Source: Diploptera punctata
Lineage: Eukaryota > Arthropoda > Insecta > Blattodea > Blaberidae
Length of the DNA stretch: 64,000 nt
Reading direction: 5' to 3'
NCBI GenBank assembly: GCA_030220185.1
Contig: JASPKZ010003844.1
Coordinates: forward strand, 3,848,001-3,912,000
Positions 44,565 to 56,065 of this stretch are shown here, piece by piece. Within the stretch, counting starts at the first letter, position 1; each line of letters starts with the position of its first letter. The notes beneath the pieces were generated by a model. It was given only the letters and a program-made list of their open reading frames with translations. It searched no databases and was not told the DNA's origin. The translations under genes were made by a program, and so were the position numbers.

Positions 44565-44726
44565 TTTTTTTTAGCAAATGTGCACTCAGTTGAGCATTAA
44601 TGGTGCTACAGGACACACACCCAGACCCAAGGTGGAGATTTAAAATCCCTTACCCCGCCGGGAATCGAACCCAGGTCACCGGAGTGGAAGGTAGGGACTA
44701 TACCGACTACGCCACGGCGATGGACT
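44565..44726 (-). mobile_element. SINE-6, tRNA-derived, with poly-A tail
   Basis: The minus strand starts gtccatcgccgtggcgtagtcgg (A box) and cctgggttcgattcccggcgg (B box), then a body with tgggtctgggtgtgtg and gtgcacatttgc, ending in a short A run (44565-44573 as T). Unlike the other SINEs its tail is poly-A. Confidence 0.8.
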
Positions 44727-45031
44727 TACGTGGTTTTATAGGAAGTCATATATAGTAAGAACAGTTAAGTCTCGTAGACTGCGATAGGCAGGACATATGG
44801 CACGAATGGAGAATGAAAGAAGTGCATGGAAGCTTCTTGTAGGAAAACCAGAGGGAAAACCCCAGTTGGTAGACCAAGAATGAAGTGGGAGAATAATATT
44901 AACTATGATTTGAGGGAAGTAGATTATACAGGGAATGATTGGAAAACATCTCAGGATAGGGATGTATGGAGAGCTTATGTTCGCGCGGGCATGAACCTAC
45001 GGGTTCGATAGTGCCAGTGAGTAAGTAGGTC
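44727..45031 (+). mobile_element. LINE-A 3' fragment, duplicate of that at 43.7 kb
   Basis: Begins at the same point (tacgtggttttataggaag) as the copy at 43735. Encodes EASCRKTRGK and VGRPRMKWENNINYD, ending gtgagtaagtagg. Small deletions remove ALAQ. Confidence 0.85.
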
Positions 45032-45039
45032 GGTTAGCC

Positions 45040-46844
45040 TGCTTGCATTGGTAAACCGATGGGCGATGGAGTCGTCACATTCCTACGCAGAATTTAAAAT
45101 AAAACACTCACAAATTGGTAACTAGTAACTCTTGAAATAGGGAAAAAAATATAGACCCATATAGTACCAGTATGTCTACAATGTTATTGTTTAAATCGAT
45201 ATGTGGTATTTGGATAACCATGTCAAGATAGCCCGAATCAGTGTATTAAAATGATTAAACCCAAAATATTTTATAATCTAAATTATCCCAGTAATTTAAC
45301 TTGTATATTTAAAACTACTGTTAACTTACCTCATCCTTTGCTCTGGATTTCAGTTTATAACTTCTTTAAAAACTTCATATTGCACTTGTTATTCACCGCT
45401 AGGAAATTTATTACTTACTCGCAATCGCACTGACAATCAAATAAAGTAGCCATACATCTCTGTTCAGACAGAATCGTTTTATTCCTTGTCATAATCACTA
45501 GAACTTTTTCTACCGGCCGCCATACTACTCGCACGGAAACCGAAGGCAACTGAGAGACACATTAGCCAACCACTAAACACCAAAATACCCTAATTAGCAT
45601 ACAAAATTATAGTATATCGATACAATCAGACACGTAGCACTGATTTCTTCAAATAGGTTACTTGAAACTCAAAATTACAGATTTCTACACACGATATCTT
45701 TCAAAGCAGGTATTTTTTAGTATATCGTGTAATGGATCACATTGAATTACGTTTCCTTCAAAACTGTTGGATTTGTGAAACTGATCACGCCATCTTACAA
45801 TCGTTACGGTGAACTATTTTATTGGCGGGGACGCAGATTTACGGTTAATTTATTGAATATATTATCATTTAGTATTTAACTTATTAAAATATATTCATAA
45901 AATTCATAGTGTGGTCGAGTATTATTTAGTGATCATAAAAACCTTTTAGTGCGGTGATACTTCCTGTGATAGTGTTAATGGTGAGACTGATTTTAAAACC
46001 TCGTTACGTATGTTGAAATTAATCTCAGACAAAAATATTTCCTGATTACGAAGAAATATGCTACAAAATTATTACTGTATAAGAATAACATCTGCAGATA
46101 GTAGAGGTGAGTGATTTTTTCTTTCTCGTAATCTTTATATCAAGTTCCAGGTTATTTAATCTAGAGAATGCCTATATTTTTCTAATTATAGCAAACATAG
46201 CCTATAACCAAACATATAAAACGCAAAGAAATAGTTTTAAAGTAACTCAAATATTTAATGTTTCTTCCCCAAATTGTTCTGTCCATCTCTTGTATCATTT
46301 TAATAATACAATTCTTCCCACTCCATCATTACAATATTATCAATAAATCTTCCATTTCTGTTCTTCCATCTGGTATCCACTGCATCACACCTTTGTCTTC
46401 CATTTCCCTCTTTGCATATCCTTACCAATGTACCTAATACAGTTTTTAAATACCGCACCTAATTTATATTGTCTACTGCTTGCGTATTTTTTAACTTAAA
46501 ATTTCGTAGATTATGGAACCCGACGGTATAATTTTACATCAAATAAGATTCTCCAATGGTCCTTAATCTCAAATAACTGAATCCAGTTCCTACCTTAAAT
46601 TTCCACTTACTAAGGAACCATCTGATTATTATTTTCTTTTTTATGCCTATTTTTTATGCTTGCTGCTTGTTTATAGACTATCTAAATACTGTAATTGTGT
46701 CAGGCCTTCTACTAACTACTTAATATTGTGCATCAGAATATTATAAGTTAAACATTTAGGAATAGTTCTCCAAGGTTTATATTAGTTAGCATATCACGCT
46801 TCGAGAAAATATAAGCTTTCCTCGTATCCGCCCAATACTCCATA
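45040..46844. other. No recognisable gene or element
   Basis: AT-rich, 1.8 kb without a repeat or domain I can identify. Confidence 0.5.
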
Positions 46845-46852
46845 TAATAATA

Positions 46853-46887
<35 letters not shown>
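46845..46887. repeat. (AAT)n microsatellite
   Basis: Short AAT array. 46888-47429 beyond it shows nothing recognisable. Confidence 0.85.
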
Positions 46888-47429
46888 GGAATAGCGCAAA
46901 ATATGCAAAAAGTTGTCATTCTATGTTTCACAAGTACATTGCGTGGTATCTGTCGCACCAAGAGCATTCACATTTTTCGTCGGTATAGTGGTACTATTTA
47001 TTCTGCACAGTGGAAACTATATGGGTCGAGAATCTTATCACGGAGTGTCGTAGTTCGTATAGCCCCTTGTTCAGTCTTTGTATATCTTGGCATCCGTGCT
47101 GTAGAAGTCGCACCTTATCTCTCTTCGCTTCTCCTCTCTGTATTTTATTAGTCTCTCGTAGCTAGCGGTTGACAGTAGTAGTAAATTCATCCTTAGTTCA
47201 TGTATTAAGTGGCATTTCTCACGTTAATACGTGTGTAAGACGGAAGGGTGCGGGTTTTGAGAGACACAGGACTTGTTTCAGAAACGTGCTCTTGAGCCTC
47301 TCTAATTACACCATGTGTTTATATTTCAGATGTGGCAGTTTAATTCCCCAACTATACCGCTTTCGTCAGGACAAATACAATTGATGCATTTTGATGTTCC
47401 TGGATTATAAAGAAAGACATACATCTAAT

Positions 47430-47432
47430 AAT

Positions 47433-47496
<64 letters not shown>
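47430..47496. repeat. (CA)n(TA)n microsatellite
   Basis: CA run then TA array; same order as the SINE-7 tails, but no tRNA-like sequence is adjacent. Confidence 0.9.
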
Positions 47497-47497
<1 letters not shown>

Positions 47498-48067
47498 GAT
47501 ATTGTCAAAACAACTGCATTAAACAAATAAAAATAAATACTTTTTAGATTCATCTACATGATACTTTTATAACACAAGAACATCAAAATCCACCAATTTT
47601 AATTGTCCCATGAAAGTTGTTTAATTGGGAATCAAACAACTGTAGGAACAAATGGAGTGTTGGACAGATATACTGAACTCTTACACTTACATTTCTCAAA
47701 GTGTTGTAAAATATGACATCTTATGCTGTTTTAAGCTTGGAGATAAATTATAATTTATTTCTAAATGTATATAATATTCTAATAACCAATTTTTAGCGGT
47801 TAGTATAATACTTCAACAATTATTTTTTAAGTCTATAAACTCACAGGCATGAACTGGATTCAGTTAGTTGAACATCAGGTCCCTTAATATAATTAGATAT
47901 TTTGAACCCGTTTTATTTATTATGTCTTCTCTTATACTCAATCAGCACAAATACACAAATACATGTTTACGGTATAGATTAATCTATACACTATACTAAT
48001 TTTAAGGGTTAAAAAATTTATTAAAAGTTGCAATGTAAATTACATGTACAAACGTCATTTTATACGA

Positions 48068-48072
48068 TAAAG

Positions 48073-48134
<62 letters not shown>
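48068..48134. repeat. (AAT)n microsatellite
   Basis: About 22 AAT units. Confidence 0.95.
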
Positions 48135-48135
<1 letters not shown>

Positions 48136-48244
48136 TATATATAGGCAAAGACAAAACAGTTAAGTACCATTTTCGCCTCTGTTTGCCAAGCGATTTTTTT
48201 TTGTTTAGTATCCATTGACGATCTTTAGTGTTCATCATCATCAT

Positions 48245-48700
48245 CATCATCTACCGTCACGGTTTGGACCATTTCTGATCTGTTCCGGCTCCTTATTATA
48301 GTTGCTCGCTCCATCTTTCAAATGGCCGTCCATGACTTCTATGTCCTTGTGGATTATAGTTTAACATGCTGTAAGGTATCCTCTCTTCACTCATTCTACT
48401 AACATGTTCAAACCATTTATTTCTATATTCTTCAACTTTTGTTTTATTTATAATTGCTCACGGACTCCTCCGTTTGTACAAAAGAGTACATCCTGTCACG
48501 TATCGTAGGAATTTCATCTCGGCTGCTTCCAGTCTTTTCATTAAACTTTTCGTTATCAATAAAATATTGGAAACAGTTAGTTCTGCCGTTTTTAACTCCA
48601 AGACAGTGTTTATGGAAAATATCCATGGTGCATGAGTTACATTTCTTCCAGAGAAGCATGTGATGTACAAAGGCCATGTCCAAAACATTATCTGTAGTTT
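48245..48700 (-). mobile_element. LINE-C C-terminal fragment with ATG tail
   Basis: The minus strand reads KRLEAAEMKFLRYVTG, then (after breaks) YRNKWFEHVSRMSEERIPYS, LNYNPQGHRSHGRPFERW and SEQL-stop-stop-GAGTDQ. The tail at 48233-48250 is (ATG)n on the minus strand. The stops near the end are in the same place as in other LINE-C copies. Confidence 0.75.
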
Positions 48701-48744
48701 TTAACTGCAAGACACTAAAATCCAGCGCCAAATCTCCCATTTAA

Positions 48745-48925
48745 ACTATAGGGGAGTACATGTACATGTGTTAATCACATCCTGCCAGTATAGGAGTGAC
48801 ATGTGGTCAGCATGTCGGGTACACTATCCATTATAGCTAGTTTTTCTTATCGTGGAGCCGCTACTCATTGTAGCTACCCACATTCCTCACAATTGTTGGA
48901 TGCTAATTTAGAACACTATCACTCC
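48745..48925 (-). mobile_element. SINE-1 body fragment
   Basis: tacatgtgttaatcacatcc, ggagtgacatgtggtcagcatgtcg and gtggagccgctactcattgtagc; the tRNA head is missing. Confidence 0.7.
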
Positions 48926-48964
48926 CATCTTCAGTTACACTCCAACATAAATATATTATAGTTA

Positions 48965-48966
<2 letters not shown>

Positions 48967-49038
<72 letters not shown>

Positions 49039-49041
49039 GTT
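48967..49041. repeat. (ATT)n microsatellite
   Basis: About 24 ATT units. Confidence 0.95.
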
Positions 49042-49066
49042 GTTGTTATTATTATAATACTAGCGA

Positions 49067-49510
49067 ATACCCGGCGTGCGCTGCTACGCCTAAATAAATG
49101 AAAATTGATGTGCGTTTATCTTTACTTGAATAAGTAAAAGGAAAAATAATTATTAATTTATATTTTTTTTAGATATCCCGTGCTGATTGCCGCAGTGTTG
49201 CTCGGGAATCTACTTACCCCGATCTTCTTGACATAAATGAGCTGAAATATGAACATTTGTTTTATGTTTAGTTAAATAAGTAAAAGGAAAAATTTATTTC
49301 GTAATTATTTTTAGATACTCCGTACTGTTTGCCCGGCGTTGTCCTGGAATCTACTTATCTCGATCTTCTTGACATAAATGAGCTAAAAGACAAAATTCGT
49401 TATTGTGAGTTATCCGTAAAAGAATACCCGCCATGTGCTGCAATGCTTGCACAGGAATTTACGTACTTGTCTCGATCTTCTTGGCATTAATGAAATGGTT
49501 ATTGTGAGTT
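49067..49510 (+). repeat. Tandem array, about three units of about 135 bp
   Basis: Units share cccggcgttgctcgggaat, ctactta.c.cgatcttcttgacataaatgagct and aataagtaaaaggaaaaat. It opens with ctagcgaatacccggcgtg. Similar in style (cccgg at the opening, unit size) to the array at 41 kb. Confidence 0.7.
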
Positions 49511-49965
49511 ATCCGTAAGAGATAAACATATGCTGTCGTGGTCTTTTTTGTAGAGCTTTTTGAGATATTCAATTCTGTGTACATTAATTTTGTGCGTTTG
49601 TTATGGTTTAGGCAGCGTAAGCCATTTACGCGTCCAAAGAGCTATTTTTTCACGTTTTCCACTACAAAGGGCGATTTTTAAAGCTGTAAGAGTTGAGTAT
49701 CACAACTCTCTTATAGCCTATGTCCATCCCGGGAACCTCCTGAACATTTTGCAAAAAGCCCCATCATAATAGGACCAACGGTATGGCCCGCATGAAGTAC
49801 AAACAAACAAACAAACAAACAAACAAAAAACGTTCATTTTTATATATTACATAAACAACAACAAAAGAAACGGAAAGAAGAAGAAATGTCAAGAACAAAA
49901 TAAAAGAGAAAATGTAATCCATCAAATTAATGAAAAACAAAATAATACTAATCTTAAGGTGTCAG

Positions 49966-50003
<38 letters not shown>

Positions 50004-50005
<2 letters not shown>

Positions 50006-50307
50006 TAAAGTAATCCCACTACAGGCCTCAAGAGGTCCTTCGTGTAGTAGGAGGTTATGGCTCCCACTTTTTCTGGATAATCGGCACTTGATGTCAGCCG
50101 GGTTGTCAGCCCTGCGTGACGGCCGCCTTTACCCCCAGAACAAGCGTCTGGTACTCATTTCCGTTAGAGGCTGAGTCGACCCCAGGGCCATAGTGCCGCC
50201 AGAAGGTTTGGGTCAGTTTTTAAAAATCCTGACCCCACCGGAACTTGAACCCTCGTCCTTCTGGCTTGTAGCGCAGTGCCTTAACCACTATGCTACGGCG
50301 TGCCCCC

Positions 50308-50309
<2 letters not shown>
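50004..50309 (-). mobile_element. SINE-2 copy inserted in a TA microsatellite
   Basis: Full-length minus-strand SINE-2 (gtagcatagtggttaagg head on the right), flanked on both sides by TA arrays (49969-50003, 50310-50334). The insertion split one array. Confidence 0.95.
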
Positions 50310-50338
<29 letters not shown>

Positions 50339-50489
50339 AATAAAATGTCCATTACAATGTCAAATAAAATAAAATACAATTTAAATCTAACAATGTCTAA
50401 TGTAATAATAAGTGCGATAATAAGTGCGGTGATGTGTTATTTATGGTCGAATTTCGACCAATGGGCGAACACTAGTAAAAATAAATGCT

Positions 50490-50896
50490 TGTGAAGGAGA
50501 GACTTACATCACTCTATATCTAAGTAGTACGTTGCAAAGTTATAGCTAACTTATTTTTATAGTTTTGGTATTTACATTGTAATGTATACTGATACTCGAA
50601 TGCAGATATCTTGTGCATCTATCGTGCTTGTAGATGTCATTGGCTGCAAGTAATTGGTGCTAATGGGATGTGAGAGCCCGGACCTCACTTACACACGTTA
50701 AGCTATATCTAATATTGCTAGCAGAGTAGTAATTGGATAGAGCAGTCATGTGCACCAATTATCGTAGCTGGGATTTCTGTCGCTCCAAAGCGTTTCCCAG
50801 TAACAAGAAATTCACAGCTAAATTTGTTCCCCGGAATTTAAAGTAGACAGTCTGATCTACACTAACAAATTCAAGTACTCTACATAATCAAAATAT
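50490..50896. other. No recognisable gene or element
   Basis: Nothing identified. Confidence 0.4.
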
Positions 50897-51199
50897 CCAT
50901 CCATAGTAATTCTGCCCGAGGGCAGATCTTTCACTGCAATCATAGCATTTTCATGCTATGCTTTGCAGCTTTACTAGGGAATTATAGGTGTGGTAGCTTC
51001 CCGTTGCTTTCCACACCGGTGAAGGATGCTGATGATGGCCGGATGATTTTCGGGGACCGTTGGGCCCTAAGCTTCCTGACATTTGTCTTATAGGTGAGGA
51101 AAAACCCTGAAGAAGACACCCAGGAGCCTGTCCCGACTGGGAATCGAACCCGGGCCCGCTGCGTGACAAGGCAGCACGCTACCTCGAGACCACAGCGGT
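50897..51199 (-). mobile_element. SINE-3 copy
   Basis: Full-length: tail catccatag at left, tRNA-Asp-like head (cttgtcacgcagcgggcccg on the minus strand) at right. No clear target duplication. Confidence 0.9.
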
Positions 51200-51692
51200 G
51201 GTCATATACAGTATTGTGATTAAAAAATCCGTCACTCAGGAATACGTAAAGTAAGCGCATTCCTCAGCAAATCCAAATTATGGCCCCACTTCGTTGGTTT
51301 ACGGAATATTTCTCTCTTTTGTTAAATTGAAAAAAAAAAACTCTTGCTTACTTTTTGTGACAGCAACATTCACCGTCCAGTCTGTCGATTCTGAGATTTG
51401 TCCATCTCTTAACGGCTAATTATTTGTTTATGCCTGCTGTATAGGGTTTTTTTGATATTATTTTTTCCTACCTAAATAGCAAATAATTTGTATGTGTTGG
51501 CATGTATAGTATATGTTTTTAATAGTCAATATAGTTTTATTATTCAGTGTGTTTCATACCCCTGTCTTGAATAACATCGCTATCTTCTATAAACTAAAGT
51601 TATGGCTTTGAGCGAACTATGGTCTCTTCAATCAAGAAGTAATCAGTCAAATTATAAGAGAAGTGGGAGTAGAAAAGCTATAGGTCTATGTT

Positions 51693-51693
<1 letters not shown>

Positions 51694-51732
<39 letters not shown>

Positions 51733-51767
51733 TAATAATAATAATAACTATTATTATTATTATAACA
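51694..51767. repeat. (AAT)n followed by (ATT)n
   Basis: AAT array then a short inverted ATT run, making an imperfect palindrome. Confidence 0.85.
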
Positions 51768-51859
51768 TTTAATGTAGGACTATATTATTCTTATTTAAAA
51801 ATATGATAAATAACAATAATACTTAGGCCTATTAACATTAATAACTAATACCACGTCAA

Positions 51860-51970
51860 ATCTTAAATTACCAGTCACTAGGCAAGAGATATTTGGGCAG
51901 ACACTTCAAACGTTGGATTGAGACCGTAACAGACCACTAGGTCTATCACATGAAAGGAAGAAGAAGAACA
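51860..51970 (+). mobile_element. LINE-C 3' end with GAA tail
   Basis: Reads GKRYLGRHFKRWIETVTDH, a stop, then aggaagaagaagaac. Very short truncated copy. Confidence 0.6.
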
Positions 51971-52259
51971 TTAATAACTATTGCAATTATTGATCTGCAA
52001 TATTATGGAATAACATAGGCTTTCTGGTACAATATCATATTAGAATCGCATCGTGTTAAATTCACTTTAATTTCAATTTGCTGGCGACGTTGCATTTTCT
52101 CATACTCAGAAACACCCTGAATAGTTAATATTTAACTTTGAAGTTCCGAATATTTATATTACAAAATATAAAGTTCTCAATTTAAATTCCTCAAATCCCT
52201 ATTCATTTGTTTTTATCACTGACTATTTTAGAAATATTAATGAATAGTATATTTTTGGT

Positions 52260-53010
52260 GACTATTTATAACTCATGCCCCAAATGGGAGTCAATCACCA
52301 ATCACATTTCAGTGATTTTTTATTTACAACCAATCACAGTCGTGTTTCGCTAGAATTTATCAACCGAAGTTTATCATACTAAAGAAAGCTCCTCCTTTTT
52401 AACATTCTGAATAGGTCATGGCATTATTTTGCAGTGAACTGACTCTCTAAGAAATACGGCTACCAGATTGTATATATAGTGCATGAATGTCAGCAGAAAG
52501 CGTATGCAGGAGATAATATAAAAACTTTTGTAGCAATTGATGATACCACAAAAAAAACACTGTTTGCACTTTCTTAAACGAATTATTTTCCAGGAAATGA
52601 CGCAGAAAAATATAATTGACATATTTACATCATAGGACATCAGAAATTAATTAATACCTATAATCTTGGTTATAAATTTCTCCATTAGGGTGCATTCTTA
52701 CAATATTGCGATCCTTTGGTAATAATAATAGTATTCTCTGGTTGCTGTGATCGAACAAAAGAAGTAAATGAAGCGTACCAATCGTTTCTCATTTGTTTTC
52801 AAACATCGCCGTTTACATTAAATATATCAATATTTAAAAATAACTATATTTATATAATGATTAGTGAGTAAAAAGCTTATTTTATATTATTCGTTAAATA
52901 GTCCTAACAAATGCCACTCTTGATTTTCAAATTCTCTAGATAAATTCACTCCTCACTTCGTGAGTCGTGAATTTATCGATAATTTGGAAACCACTCGTGG
53001 CATTACTTAT
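52260..53010 (+). mobile_element. Hairpin-ended element (HPE) copy 1
   Basis: 751 bp beginning gactatttataactcatgcccc and ending in a 91-bp near-perfect hairpin (52912-53002) then ttacttat. An inverted gttaaatagtc lies just before the hairpin. Two further copies occur (53011 and 59146). No coding sequence recognised and no known superfamily assigned. Confidence 0.75.
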
Positions 53011-53452
53011 GACTATTTAACTCATGCCCCAAATGGGAGTCAATGACCAATCACGTTTCAATGATTTCTGTTTTACAACCAATCAGAGTCGTGTTTCACC
53101 AAATATTTATCAGTGTTATAATTACCATATTAAAGAAAGCTCCTCCTTATAATATTGCGATCCTTTGGCAATAAATAGTATGATCTGGTTGCAGTGATAA
53201 ACAAAAGAAGCAGTAGAAGCGTACCTATCGTTTCTCATTTGTTTTCAAACATCGCCGTTTACATTAAATATATAAATATTTTAAAATAACTATAGTTAAA
53301 TAATGATTTGTGAGTAAACAGCTTAATTTTATTCGTTAAATAGTCCTAACAAATGCCACTCTTGATTTCCAAATTCTCTAGATAAATTCACTCCTCACTT
53401 CGTGAGTCGTGAATTTATCGATAATTTGGAAATCACTCGTGGCATTACTTAT
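53011..53452 (+). mobile_element. Hairpin-ended element copy 2, internally deleted, head-to-tail with copy 1
   Basis: 442 bp starting directly at the end of copy 1. About 310 bp between gctcctcctt and aatattgcgatcc are missing. Hairpin at 53354-53444, loop TTC. Confidence 0.75.
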
Positions 53453-53464
53453 GATAATGAAATA

Positions 53465-53591
53465 GTATTACACTTTATCAATAAAACCCAAATCACCTAA
53501 CAAAGATAATTAAATAACGCGTTTCGATAGCGTGGCTATCATTATCAAGACTATTTGAAACAGTATGGGTTTTGTTGATAATGTGTAATAC
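53465..53591 (-). mobile_element. Small Penelope-type foldback (PLE-i)
   Basis: Arms 53465-53490 and 53566-53591 are inverted copies (gtattacactttatcaa / ttgataatgtgtaatac). Minus-strand core TTGATAA-GATAGC/GCTATC-GAAAC at 53522-53548. Confidence 0.55.
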
Positions 53592-53608
53592 AATATTTTA
53601 GAAATATT

Positions 53609-54596
53609 TATTGACTCTTTTAGGTAATAACCGGTCCTTCAGTTTCTGCTTCCCTCTCTTCTTTTACATATAAAGTAGTAAGTACCGTTTTGGAGATAAA
53701 CTGGTATTACATGCCTTCTTCCTACACTTGGTGCCACTTATTGCTATATGCATAACGGAATACGCACATAAAAGTATAATAATTGTTTTTACAACAGGTC
53801 AGAGCTTCAACTTGCAAACTCACCTCACTTCTGCTATTTTCACACTGTAGTCGCGTACAGAGTGATTTCAAATCCGTACTAATGAGATACTGATGTTGGC
53901 TAGTAGTGAACTAGTGTACCCCAAGTAATACTTTCTTTTGTCAGTATTTCTTGCTCCCAATGTTCTTAATAAAATAAGAACAGCCCATTTCATTTTTCTA
54001 TTACTTTGATTTACGTTATATTGACTTACTTGTGGAAGACGTGTCTTTACTAGTATATCCCCGTGTTGGGCACGGGTGTTTCCATGGGGGAGTTACGCTT
54101 ATTTCCCGACAAGTGGCATATGGTTACCTCATCGCCTCAAAGAGATACCTAGTAAGCAACTACGGAATTACTTTGATGAGAAAGACCGATTAAATTTTGC
54201 TCAGATACGAGTATTCTAGTTTAGGCGTGAGGTTATTCTTTTGCGAAGCTACAAAATCTTCAGTCATGACCCACGGCTAAGAGTCCTTCCTGGAGAACTT
54301 GTCTCTTGAAATTTTCCAATTTAAACAAAATCATAGATATCGGCGGGGTTTGAACCAGGTCTCTAAACCACCGAAGCCTAAAGGACACATCATAATCTTC
54401 ATGGTAGGCCGTCGGCCTGTTCCGCTCTCAGAATTCATCTTCCATCGTCTTCTAGGACGTCCAACATCTATATAGCCTTGAGGTTGGTACAACAGTGCTT
54501 TTTTGTTAGCCTAGAAGAGTCAATTCTATTGTCCTAAAGGACACAATAGTATTAAATTATTATTTATGTGGTTTGTAATAATCAAGTCCCATGATT
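53609..54596. other. No clear gene; scraps of tRNA-like repeat
   Basis: Around 54335-54380 the minus strand has a B-box-like tggttcaaaccccgccg. 54100-54120 (gttacgcttatttccc) is shared with 57038. No coding region recognised. Confidence 0.4.
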
Positions 54597-55425
54597 ATAA
54601 ACTAACTAACTGGTAGTATCGAACCCATAGGTTCATGGCCGCATGGACATTAGCTCTCAATATATCTCTAACCTGAGCTAATGTTTTCCAATCATCCCCT
54701 GTATAATATACTTCCCCCAAATTACGGTTATTATTCTTCTTGCATCTTATTCGTGACCTGCTTACTGGGTACCTTCTCTCTGCTTTACAACAAGGGTATA
54801 TAATGTCCCTATCTCATTCCCCATTCGCTCCACATGACTGCCCATCGCTATCTATGAGACTTAACTGTTCTTATTATATATACTACTGCTACTACTACTA
54901 CTACTACTACTACTCCATGGAGCGATAGGCCTATAAGGTCCTTGGCCTACTATCTCATATGAGCTGCTGGACTCACATCTACATGTGTTAATCAAAGAGA
55001 TAGACGATTATCTTGCCAGTGTAAGATTGACATGAGGTCAGTACGTTGGGTCCCCCAGCCTTTATAACTGATTTTCTCAACCTGGAGCCACTATACTTAT
55101 TTTTAACTACTCACATGCCTCACGATGCTGGGATGGCACCGGTCCCATACTGGCCGAAATTCCATGAGAAAATTTCTTCCCCCACGGGAACTCGATAAGT
55201 CCCGTAACTTGCGTCAAAGCATCTTGCATTAACCACTCGGTTACGGTGCGGGACTTTTTATTATATATGATTTCCCATAAATATCATGTAGTTCAATGTT
55301 ATGAGTCTTCTCCATTCGCCAGTATGTTCATCTCTCTTTGGTCCACAAAGTTTCATATGAAGTTATTCTCAAATGCTTCTAATCTTTTCTCTTCCCTTAA
55401 AGTAAGAGCCCAATCCCATAATTAT
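54597..55425 (-). mobile_element. LINE-A copy split by a SINE-1 insertion
   Basis: 54597-54881 is the 3' part (TAGT-type tail aactaactaactgg) and 55258-55425 the upstream continuation (tgtagttcaatgttatg, tctctctttggtcc). The interruption has an 11-bp target duplication. Confidence 0.85.
54882..55257 (-). mobile_element. SINE-1 insertion with CTA tail and 11-bp target duplication
   Basis: The head on the minus strand (gcaccgtaaccgagtggtta) is at the right. The 3' end at left finishes in a (CTA)n run, about 10 units. Direct repeat ttattatatat at 54871-54881 and 55258-55268. Confidence 0.92.
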
Positions 55426-56065
55426 AGTAAAAACATTAAAATATTTCCACATTTAAAGAAAATTATTTGAAACCGCTCCATTTAATTACAAAAAATTCAT
55501 ATTTAGTAATTTAAATGGAGTGGAAATATTAATTCGTTCTATTTAAACATAATAACTATCATCATGACAGTCAGTTCAGATGGACTACAGTTGTTACTAC
55601 GCTCGCTTCTAGTTCCAAATTTCTAGGGTTCAAACCCGACTGGGAGCGATGGATTTTTAAGGGCATAAAAATATTGAGCATGACTTACTTCAGAAGGGAA
55701 ATAAAACCACGAGTCTGTGGAAGAGAACCACAAGCCTGAAATAAGAAACCTCTGATAAAAAAAATGTTCAGACCTTCCACGCTCGGATTTGAATTGCGGC
55801 GCTATTGACTTGGGCAGTTAAACAGAATCGTTAAATAAAATATACTAACTATACTCCATCATATGATAGCTGAATGACACATTTCTGACATTATTTTGAA
55901 TTAAGTTTTCAAAGCAGAACGTGAAAGGAGGGTAAGAATTGTAGAGTTATGTATGACTAAGAACGTACGCTGTGAAACTAACCTTTCGTGAAATTGAGGA
56001 TTAGAGTGAGTGGAACCATACATTTTTTTAATGAGAGACGAGGAACGTTGAAAGAAAAAAAAATA
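55426..56065. other. No clear gene; one tRNA-like scrap
   Basis: 55627-55660 has a B-box-like gggttcaaacccgactggg. Nothing else identified. Confidence 0.4.

Noticed and set aside
46903..47384. Possible host exons from two adjacent open frames
   Set aside because: No recognisable domain, no codon bias and no convincing splice sites.
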